A stretch of DNA of 64,000 nt, taken from Aegilops tauschii subsp. strangulata (taxonomy: Eukaryota; Streptophyta; Magnoliopsida; Poales; Poaceae). The position numbers were made by a program, and so were the translations under genes. The notes under the pieces were generated by a model, which was not told the origin of the DNA, made no database searches, and worked only from the letters and a program-made list of their open reading frames with translations. The DNA lies in contig NC_053037.3 of assembly GCF_002575655.3 (NCBI RefSeq), forward strand, positions 568,580,880-568,644,879, given 5' to 3'. This document shows positions 56,484 to 64,000 of the stretch, piece after piece (the first letter of the stretch is position 1; every line of letters starts with the position of its first letter).

Positions 56484-59407
56484 ATGGCCCACAACGATGA
56501 GGCCGGCGGTTCAGGCGGCAAGCAATTCTGGGAGCTGTCCCAGGAGCTGGAGGAAGAACCTTACCGCTATGAGGACGCCGCGGAAGACACTGATCCTGAC
56601 TACACAACCCCTAGTGGCATCGGGGATGACACCACTGATGATGGCGGCGCACACACAGATGGCAGCCAACCGAAGAGGCAACGGAAGGACCGGCGCCCGA
56701 GCGTGCTCGGCATCATCAAGGAGGAATTTACTGAAGTGAACTCCGACGGGCATCCAACGGCGCCCAAAGAATTAGTCAAGGGGTACTCGGTTCAGCTCGG
56801 GTGCATTCTCCGGAGCACCGTCTCGATCAACACCGAGAACCTAAGGCATAAGGACCGAGGGAATTTGCGCAGCCTCCTCTTCACGAAGCTGCACGAACGA
56901 TACAAGTTCCCCGCTGACTTTGCAAACACACGCCTCTCAGGGAATAAAGTGAACAGTGCCGCCCTCACAAGGATGAGCACGGCCCTGTCTACTTGGAGAA
57001 GCACGGTGAAGGCAATGATTGAAAAAGGTGATAGTTATGAGAAGATCAAGGCGAAATATCCTTTGATCAGCGAAGATGACTACAAGGATTTCAAGATCAA
57101 GTGCGAGAGCAGCGCAACCTCCGAATCAAGTCAGTGGGGGAAAGAAATGCGGCAGTTGAACTTAGGGGTCCACCAACTCGGTCCCGGCGGTTACAGAGTG
57201 GCGGAGCCTATATGGGACAAGGAGGACGCGGAGCGTGCCGAGCAAGGCCTACCGCCCCGCTTTGAGAAATACCGTGACAAGCAGACCAGGAACTTTGTCA
57301 GGTCCCCGTACAAGGAGGACCCGGTAACAAAGGAGCTTACCACGGATCCGAAGACCAGGGCGCTTGAGCTTGTTCTGGTAAGGAATACACCCCCGCGTAA
57401 TTAGCTCCATATGGTTGCATTCTAATTAATGAAGCCAAATTTCTAAATGGTTCACATTCCTTCCGCAGGAGGCTGAAAGCAGTAGCGCGGGGTCGTCTCA
57501 GAGCTCCCCTTTCGACATCCCTTTAAATAGGGCGTTGAACGTAATGAAAAATAAGGGTAAGCTCAGTAAGCCGTCGTCAGCTGGTCGTGTGGCCGGCAAA
57601 GGCTTGTCCACAAAATGGTCGTCATACTATACCGCTGGTGGGCGAAAGGAGAAAAAGACCAGCTCGGAAAGCCAGTCGCGCGAGGTTCAAGAACTCAAGG
57701 CACAAGTGGTGCGGTTTCCGGAGATTGTCCAAGAGCAAGTGCAACAACAACTGGGAACGACGCTCACCACCATGGTGCCTACCTTGATTCAGGGGCTGAC
57801 GACATGGATTGCAAGAACGCCGCAACGCTACCGGACATGCCGGACATCCCTATGGTAGAGGATCCGGACATGCATATGGCACAGGATCCGGACGACGACG
57901 ACAACGACGACGGTACATTTACCAACGTCGATAAGTACTTTGCCGAACATGGGTACGGTGACGAGTTCTGCGGGCCTCCTTCTCAAGAACCCAACCCTGA
58001 AAAAGATGACCGCGATCTAGCTGGTACGGCGGAGAAACCCAATTGCAACAGGCGTCGTCTGCCGTTCAGTTCTCAGGAGACGCCTCCAGCTGCCGCCTTC
58101 ACCGAGCCTCAGATAGCTGAGGTGCGAAATATTATCAGCCCCAACACGCTCAAGAAGGCGGTATGTGAGCAGAACTCGATCCCATTACAGCAGATCAAGA
58201 AGGAGGGACGGAAACGAAAGACTAACAAGGGCGCCCGTGCGAGCCAGCCGGCACCGAGTACGATCCGTGCTCAGGACGGGCCACCTTCACCTAAGGATAT
58301 CTCGAGGAGGGTGCATGTGGCGGGCAGGGCGATGCTACCGACAAATATGCTCAATGCTGCAACCAGTGCTACGCGGAGTCTGCATGACAGTGTTCTTTCT
58401 TTGGAGAAGCGGCATCTCAGAGAGAATGATGTGGCATACCCGGTTTTCGTGGCCAAGGTGCCAGAGGGCAAGGGCTTTGTGGATAGCGTCGTCGGGGGTA
58501 CGATCGTCCTGCGGTTTGATGACATCTTTGCTATGTTTAACCTTCATCCGCTGCACTACACCTTCGTTTGGCTGTTTTCGCTGAGTATGGAGATGCGGAT
58601 CATTAGAGACAAGACCCCGGACATTGTGATAGTCGACCCCTTCTACATGCGTGCCAAGATCTTGGGCAGCGCTGGGGACCGGCAAGTCGCGAGTTCAGAC
58701 CTCGAAGGCGTCATTCTGGCAAACCCTGATAAGGATAACTTCCCCGTGCCTTACTTTCCCGAGTAAGTCATCCCCTAACCGCCCCGTAACATATGATTTC
58801 TTAGATTTCGATCGTTCTTTTTTTTCTAACATTCCGTGTTCTGTGCAGTGACACACATTGCACACTCATCCTCTTAAGCGTGAAATATTCCATGGCCACG
58901 TATTTCGACCCGGACCGTGACTCCAAGATAGACTACACAAATATCAAGAAAGTTCTTGATGATGCTCTCCCCGGCTACGCCGCATCTGGAGGCACCTTTA
59001 AGAGGCTAGCTCGTAGGTACGACAGGCACATGTTCACCCACAATACGACGTTCCCCTGCGTCAAGCAGCCGCCTGGCGGTCAGAAGGATGCCTACTACGC
59101 CCTCCATCGCATGCGGGCGATCGTACGGGACCATAATCACCTTCTGCTACCAAATAATCTCAAATATTGGGCCGCAAGCTTGGCGGCAATCCAGGACGCG
59201 GACATCCGACAAGAATTCTTTTGCATCCAGTCGGAGTTTGCAGAAATCATCCATCAAGATGTCCTTCGTACCTCGGGGCAGTTCTACCTCAAATCTCAAC
59301 CGTCCAACAGTGAGATAGACACAACGCTACAAATGCAGGCTGACAACGCCCGCGACTTCATGACCATCACGAAAGACGGCGGCTTCATCCACGCTCCGGT
59401 CCCATGA
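56484..59407 (+). CDS. TnpA-like protein with C-terminal Ulp1/C48-like domain of CACTA element 2
   Basis: Exons: 56484-57377 (donor CTG|GTAAGG), 57469-58762 (acceptor CCGCAG, donor GA|GTAAGT) and 58849-59407 (acceptor TGCAG). All junctions keep frame, but a frame change near 57800-57830 inside exon 2 suggests a small deletion. The N-terminus is acidic; the middle (KLHERYKFPADFANTR to VAEPIWDKED) resembles the plant En/Spm Transposase_24 region. A coiled-coil (REVQELKAQVVRFPEIVQEQ) follows. The C-terminal part looks like a Ulp1-type cysteine protease: DTHCTLILLSVKY carries the His and YFDPDRD the Asp. In FPCVKQPPGGQKDAYYALHR, however, Asp stands where the nucleophilic Cys belongs. The domain may therefore be non-catalytic. 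In CACTA elements TnpA-type proteins bind subterminal repeats; the role of the Ulp1-like part is not known. Confidence 0.7.
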
Positions 59408-59652
59408 GTCGAGTCGAAAGTAGTGATGCTATGTGTAGTTCTGAAACATCGATTAGCTCATGTTGTAATTAAACTTTAATGAACTTGTATGTCTCTTTGG
59501 TTTGGACAGTCGTTCAACTTAGATGTAATCGATGCTATTTATTAGTAGGACCATGAATCGTGCTATTAATGTCTTGCTTTTCTCTTCCGATCCTTTTGTT
59601 GCATACTTATATATTGCTTATGTATTGTCTGTTGCTTGGCTAGTGCATAGAG
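59408..59652 (+). other. Spacer between second and third CACTA genes
   Basis: AT-rich, likely 3' untranslated region and a short promoter or leader. No motif is assigned. Confidence 0.35.
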
Positions 59653-59907
59653 ATGCCTTCGTATGTCGTGTACAAGGGTATGGTTCCCGGAGTCTACGAC
59701 GACTGGGAGGAGTGTCGGAGACAGGTTCACCATTTCAGCGGTAGCAATTACAAAGGGTACACCACTAGGGTGGAGGCGGAATCTAGATACGTGCGCTATC
59801 TAGCGGGAGAGAGGAGGGAGTGTTGGAGGAACCGGATGAAGACCAGTTTCATCGCGATGATGCTCATCGTGATGACCGCAGCTCTCTTCTATGTGATGGT
59901 AGTTTAG
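59653..59907 (+). CDS. Small RNase H1-N/viroplasmin-like protein with C-terminal membrane segment
   Basis: 84 codons from ATG 59653 to TAG. Residues 1-50 (PSYVVYKGMVPGVYDDWEEC, then QVHHFSGSNYKGYTTRVEAE) match the N-terminal hybrid-binding domain of eukaryotic RNase H1 and of caulimovirus viroplasmin proteins (Cauli_VI family): a conserved YVVYKG...GVY..W.EC...V..F.G..YKGY.T..EA. This domain binds RNA/DNA hybrids or dsRNA. The catalytic RNase H domain is absent. After a basic stretch (ERRECWRNRMK) comes a 20-residue hydrophobic segment ending in VMVV, a likely tail anchor. It lies downstream of the TnpA/Ulp1-like gene, inside the transposon, in the same orientation. The frame is intact. The role in transposition is unknown. 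Confidence 0.75.
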   Translation: MPSYVVYKGMVPGVYDDWEECRRQVHHFSGSNYKGYTTRVEAESRYVRYLAGERRECWRNRMKTSFIAMMLIVMTAALFYVMVV

Positions 59908-60149
59908 ATGATCGATATCGACTTGTAATGTGAAGGCAAACTCGCTACTCGCGGTCTCGAGACTTGTAATGTTCTATCTTTGTTCGGGCTTTTGAATTCG
60001 GAGACTAATATGATGAATTGTATTCGGAGACTAATCTTCTATTGTATTCGATGAATCTGCTGTTGTTGTGTGGTGCTGTCTATATACTGTCCAATAATAT
60101 ATTTTGTAACCTGTGCAAATATCAGAAAAGAAAAAAAAATTAATCCCTA

Positions 60150-60470
60150 ATATTCATACTAATGGCGCATCACCCCAACGTGAGCCATTCGTATGCCAAA
60201 GGATACTAATGGCGCATCACTCCATAGTGTGCCATTAGTATGGCAAAGCACATGTGTAAATATCGCCCCCTGGGAGGCACACTCATGGCGCATGTTGGTC
60301 TATACTAATGGCGCACGGCGTGATGCGCCATTAGTATACCAGATACTAATGGCGCACCAGTGGTGCGCCATTAGTATTTAATACTAGTGGCGTGGTACTA
60401 GTAGCGCACCAGTAGTGCGCCATTAGTAGGCAAAACTGGTGCGCCACTAGTAGTTCTTTTCCTAGTAGTG
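60150..60470. repeat. Right subterminal repeats and terminal inverted repeat of CACTA element 2
   Basis: Copies of ACTAATGGCGCA(T/C)C and complements, more diverged than on the left, ending in CTTTTCCTAGTAGTG. Confidence 0.9.
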
Positions 60471-60473
60471 AAC

Positions 60474-60519
60474 ATTGGCATGAAACAATAAAAAATTATA
60501 GATATGACGGAGACGTATC
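60474..60519 (-). repeat. LTR fragment of a minus-strand gypsy element (part 2, LTR start)
   Basis: On the minus strand it begins TGATACGTCTCCGTCATATC at 60519. It was separated from 43579-44957 by CACTA element 2. It abuts gag-like sequence of another gypsy element at 60520, so this LTR was inserted there. Confidence 0.65.
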
Positions 60520-61171
60520 ATCAACCATAGTAATTAACTCAGGATCGACAGAGAATTCATAATCCTTATAAGTAACAAAGATATGTGAAGTAGCAAACTT
60601 AGGATCATATTGCATTCTAGCATTCAGAGATTTCTCTTTCAACTTGACTAGTAATTTCTTAAGATCCTCTGTATCTTTACAAGCACGAAAGTTCCTAGCT
60701 ACCTCTCCATCCATAACATAACCTTCAGGTATAATAGGCAATTCATATCTAGGAGTGCTAGGTCTAATAGGTGTTTCAAAGTGTTCAGTTTCAATAATTT
60801 CATCAGTTTCAGAAATATCATCAGTTTCAGCATTAATCTAGCAAGTTGTTCTTAAAGAAATTCACCTACTGGCACAGTCTTATCAAGCAAAGTACTAGTA
60901 TCATCATAAGCATTGTTCATAGTAGAAGTAGCATCATCAATAACTTGCGAAATATCGCAATTAATAGCAGGTGTAGGTGTTGCAAGCTTACTCAAACAGA
61001 AGGTGAATCAAGTGCAGAGTGTGATGGCAGTTCCTTACCTCCCCTCGTAGTAATGGGGGAAAATCTTGTTTTTGGTATCTTTCAGATTATTCATGGTGAT
61101 AAAAAGATATAAATCCCAAGAGATTGAGCAAATAGAGCTATGCTCCCCAGCAATAGCGCCAGAAAAAGGTC
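60520..61171 (-). pseudogene. Gag-region remnant of a minus-strand gypsy element
   Basis: Minus-strand segments include SNLKDTKNKIFPHYYEGR-type sequence (61.1 kb), INCDISQVIDDATSTMNNAY (near 60.93 kb), and a clean stretch IIPEGYVMDGEVARNFRACK to FSVDPELITMVDD (60741-60520). These are pieces of one gag-like ORF found at the start of the internal region of a common Triticeae gypsy family. It is frameshifted between segments and cut at 60520 by an LTR. The family is possibly Sabrina-like; that name is from memory only. Confidence 0.55.
61149..61170 (-). other. Primer binding site of the minus-strand gypsy element
   Basis: On the minus strand TGGCGCTATTGCTGGGGAGC follows the LTR end by about a dozen bases. 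It resembles TGGCGCCGTTGCCGGGGA, complementary to a tRNA-Asp 3' end, with several transitions. Confidence 0.5.
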
Positions 61172-61172
61172 T

Positions 61173-62556
61173 TGATAACCCACAAGTATAGGGGCTCGCA
61201 ACAGTTTTCGAGGGTAGAGTATTCAACCCAAATTTATTGATTCGGCACAAGGGGAGCCAAAGAATATTCACGAGTATTAGCAGTTGAGTTGTCAATTCAA
61301 CCACACCTGAAAGACTTAATATCTGCAGCAAAATATTTATTAGCAAAGTAGTATGGAAGTAACGGTAACAGTGGCAAAAGTAACAGTAGTAGTTTTGTTG
61401 CGATTGTAACAGTAGCAACGGCAAAGTAACTTAGCAAAGATCAATATGTGAAAAGCTCATAGGCATCGGATCAGCAATGATAATTGTGTTGGATAATATT
61501 CATCATGTAGCAGTTATAACCTAGGGTGACACAGAACTAGCTCCAATTCATCAATGTAATGTAGGCATGTATTCCGTATATAGTCATATGTGCTTATGGA
61601 AAAGAACTTGCATGACATCTTTTGTCCTACCCTCCCGTGCCAATGGGGTCCTAATGGAAACTAAGGGATATTAAGGCCTCATTTTAAGAGAGAACTGGAA
61701 CAAAGCAGTAGCACTTAGTGAATACATGAACTCCTCAAACTACAGTAATCACCAGATAGAATCCCAATTATTGTCACCTTGGGGTATGCAGATCATAACT
61801 CGTAATAGGTGTCTAAAACTTGCAAGATAGGATCAAGAACACACATATATTCATGAAAACATAATAGGTTCAGATCGAAAATCATGGCACTCGGGCCCTA
61901 GTGACAAGCATTAAGCATAGCAAACTCATAGCAACATCAATCTCATAACATAGTGGACACTAACAAAACTAACTCAATTACGTGATAAATCTAATACAAG
62001 CCATCACGTCTAGCAAGCCTACGACGGAATTACTCACTCCCGTTGGTGAGCATCATGAAATTTGTGATGGAGGAAGGTTGGTGATGATGATGGTGACGAA
62101 TCCTCCTCTCCGGAGCACCGAACGGACTCCAGATCAGCCCTCGCAATGAATAACAGGAGGCGGCGGCTCCGTATCATAAAATGCGATGAATCATTTTCTT
62201 TGATTTTTTTTCTCCGTGAATAGGTACTTATAGAGTTGGAGTTAGGGTCGGAGGAGGTCCAGGGGACCACAATCCTGCAGGGCATGCCCCAGGGGGTGGG
62301 TGCGCCCGCAGGGCTTGTGGACTGTGGGTGGACCCCCTCTGGTATCTTTTTGCACCAGTATTTTTTATACATTCCACAAAAATTCTCCGTAAATTTTTAG
62401 GTCAATCCAAGAACTTTGATTTCTGCACAAAAATAACACCATGGCAATTCTGCTGAAAACAGCGTCAGCCCGGTTAATTCCATGCGAATCATGCAAATTA
62501 GAGTCCAAAACAAGGGCAAAAGAGTTTGGAAAAGTAGATACGATGGAGATCTATCA
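61173..62556 (-). repeat. LTR of the minus-strand gypsy element
   Basis: Read on the minus strand it starts TGATAGATCTCC at 62556 (a change from the usual TGATACGTCTCC) and ends CTTGTGGGTTATCA at 61173; 1,384 bp. The position of the gag remnant and primer binding site to its left marks it as the 5' LTR of a minus-strand element. No gene is present. Confidence 0.85.
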
Positions 62557-62758
62557 CTCCCCGCCTCAACCTACATCTTCCTAGCCATCCTCCGTGACTA
62601 ATGAGCATGGAATTAGCTGCCACAAGGATCAGGTGATCTTATGTCACCCTCTTAGTCGGCATACCACCGGATTTAGCGATGTTGGTGGCATGGAGTACTC
62701 GCCCCCACCACACCGTGGTGCAGAGTAGCTAGAATCCGTCATGGCGCTATCACATAAT
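62557..62758. other. Short segment between the gypsy LTR and CACTA element 3
   Basis: Nothing recognised. Confidence 0.4.
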
Positions 62759-62775
62759 CACTACAGGAATCAGCT

Positions 62776-63285
62776 ATTTTGCCGTCTGCCACGGCGGACG
62801 GCAAAGGCCTTTGCCGTCAGCCGCGGACGGCAAAGGCCTTTGCCGTCAGCCGCGGACGGCAAAAGGCTCCGGCAAAGTAGGCTACGGTAAACAGCTACTT
62901 TGCCGTCTGCTTCCTGGCGGCTGACGGCAAAGGCCCTTTGCCGTCTGCCGCGGACGGCAAAGAGAGCAGACGGCAATAATTGTGCTCTCAGTCCGTTAAG
63001 TGGCTAACGGCAGGCCTTTGCCGTCCGCCGCGGACGGCAAACTTTCTAGTGCCTTTGCCGTCCGCCGTATGATGTCATCTACACGTCACTACATGGCAGG
63101 CCTTTGCCGTCCGCCGCTGACGGCAAAGAGCCTCAAGCCTTTGCCGTCTGCCATTGTAGGCAAACTGACCAAATGGGTCAGCTCCCAGGAAGCACAGCTG
63201 GAGGCCACGTGGCTTCTTTGCCGTCCGCGGCGGACGACAAAGAGCCCGTTGCCGTCGGTGGCAGACGGCAAAGAGCCTGCATATT
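62776..63285. repeat. TTTGCCGTC subterminal palindromes of CACTA element 3
   Basis: More than fifteen copies of TTTGCCGTC(C/T)GC or GCGGACGGCAAAG, often head to head, making perfect palindromes such as TTTGCCGTCCGCCGCGGACG. Confidence 0.9.
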
Positions 63286-63380
63286 GGCTCTTTTTTCTAT
63301 TTTTTAATTAAATCCAACAATTTTCACTCCAAATATATATGACATGTATAGATATATTTCACAGGCATTCATATCACAAA

Positions 63381-63540
63381 ATTCCATCCATAAACAAAGT
63401 TCCTTCATACATAAACAAAGTTCCATCCATAAACAAAGTTCCTTCATACATAAACAAAGTTCCTTCATACATAAACAAAGTTCCATTCATATCACAAAGA
63501 GCCTTCATACATAAACAAAGTTTCATCCATACATAAACAG
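63381..63540. repeat. 21-bp tandem repeat
   Basis: Unit TTCCTTCATACATAAACAAAG with a shorter variant TTCCATCCATAAACAAAG; about seven copies. Confidence 0.85.
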
Positions 63541-63620
63541 AAAGACTAGAACAAGAAGAGTAGCTTCCATGAAGTGAATGAAATCTGCAAAATGGCAAAA
63601 TAAGAAAGTTAGAAATAGGT

Positions 63621-63700
63621 GACTAGAACAAGAAGAGTAGAACAAGAAGAAGACTAGAACAAGAAGAGTAGAACAAGAAGAAGACTAGAACAAGAAGAGT
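63621..63700. repeat. 31-bp tandem repeat
   Basis: GACTAGAACAAGAAGAGTAG plus AACAAGAAGAA, with copies at 63621, 63652 and 63683 (the last partial). Confidence 0.85.
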
Positions 63701-64000
63701 ATGTCATTTATGAGCTAACTTACGTGAAATGGATCATATATGAGCTAACTAAGTTGAAATGGGTCGTTTATGAGCTAGCTAAGGTGAAATGGATCATTTA
63801 TGAGCTAACTTAGTTGAAATGGGTCGTTTATGAGCTAACTAAGGTCAAATGGATCGTTTTTGAGGTAACTAAGGTGAAATGGATCGTTTTTTAGCTAACT
63901 TAGGTGAAATGGATCATTTATGAGCTAACTTAGTTGAAATGGATCGTTTTTGAGCTAACTTAGGTGAAATGGATCATTTATGAGCTAATTTAGTTGAAAT
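63701..64000. repeat. 30-bp tandem repeat reaching the window end
   Basis: About ten copies of TGAGCTAACTAAGGTGAAAT plus GGATCATTTA variants (starts at 63711, 63741, 63771 and so on). The array continues past 64000. Confidence 0.9.

Larger units (their letters stand above)
44958..60470 (+). mobile_element. CACTA element 2, complete ends, target duplication AAC
   Basis: Left end CACTACTAGGAAAAGG at 44958, right end CTTTTCCTAGTAGTG at 60470, inverted copies of each other. AAC is at 44955-44957 and 60471-60473. It is 15,513 bp, of which 3,739 bp are a later solo LTR and its duplication. Both subterminal regions carry many copies of a palindromic repeat around TAATGGCGCACC/GGTGCGCCATTA. It encodes three genes on the plus strand: transposase (broken), TnpA/Ulp1-like protein, and a small RNase H1-N-like protein. 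Confidence 0.95.
62759..64000 (+). mobile_element. CACTA element 3, left end, continues beyond window
   Basis: Begins CACTACAGGAATCAGC at 62759, followed by dense palindromic subterminal repeats based on CTTTGCCGTC(C/T)GC and complement to about 63285. Several tandem arrays follow. No gene is visible within the window; the right end lies outside. A 3-bp target duplication cannot be checked. Confidence 0.8.

Noticed and set aside
58165..58584. ORF of 139 codons overlapping the TnpA/Ulp1-like gene in another frame
   Set aside because: Shadow frame; the main frame has the splice-compatible junctions and Ulp1-like motifs.
62776..63285. Regularly spaced palindromes resembling a CRISPR array
   Set aside because: They are CACTA subterminal repeats with irregular spacing, variable orientation and no unique spacers; the genome is a plant nucleus.
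63304..63598. Repetitive ORFs (LCMKELCLWM, INKVPSY)
   Set aside because: Translation of a 21-bp tandem repeat, which keeps frames open by chance.

Overview
This window looks like nuclear DNA of a large-genome grass, most likely Triticeae (wheat, Aegilops or a close relative). The evidence is a layered stack of Ty3/gypsy and Ty1/copia LTR retrotransposons, three CACTA (En/Spm) DNA transposons, Stowaway- and Tourist-type MITEs, and GC-rich third codon positions in gene relics. There are no operons or bacterial signals. Family names come from recognition of the sequence, not from a database search. LAYOUT. 1-9299: 3' part of a chromodomain-type Ty3/gypsy element, with an upstream ORF, gag-pol with one stop, and a 3.97 kb 3' LTR. 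It sits inside 9300-~15092, the 3' part of a second gypsy element (Tat/Ogre-like, extra RNase H). That element has broken pol and, on the opposite strand, a B3-domain-like gene with its own TATA box. 15093-15814: short host segment with a Helitron-like relic. 15815-26264: complete copia element of the Angela/WIS/BARE group with AGCTG target duplication. Its gag carries a solo LTR of the same family (19070-20781, target duplication CATGG). 26265-36270: mostly non-element DNA. It holds an F-box/LRR (FBD-like) pseudogene on the minus strand (26718-28313), a second coding-like relic near 29.5-30.1 kb, MITEs, and a purine-rich degenerate repeat field at 34.4-35.5 kb. ~36270-43578: CACTA element 1, right end clear and left end not found, with a spliced TnpA-like gene containing duplicated exon blocks. 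43579-44957 continuing at 60474-60519: a minus-strand gypsy LTR split by CACTA element 2. 44958-60470: CACTA element 2, essentially complete (15,513 bp, target duplication AAC). It encodes a Tnp2-type transposase, a TnpA/Ulp1-like protein and a small RNase H1-N (viroplasmin-like) protein with a membrane tail. The transposase is cut by a 3.7 kb solo LTR (49014-52747, target duplication ACCAC). 60520-62556: minus-strand gypsy element (gag remnant plus LTR). 62759-64000: left end of CACTA element 3, with palindromic TTTGCCGTC repeats and tandem arrays running off the window. HOW IT WORKS TOGETHER. Nothing here is a host pathway. The window is a history of nested insertion and decay. Most retroelement stop codons have the form expected from deamination of methylated cytosines at CHG sites. 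The most unusual items are the antisense B3-like gene in a gypsy element, and the three-gene layout of CACTA element 2. In that element the Ulp1-like domain has Asp where the catalytic Cys should be, a tiny hybrid-binding-domain protein carries a transmembrane tail, and copies of the terminal repeats sit between its genes.
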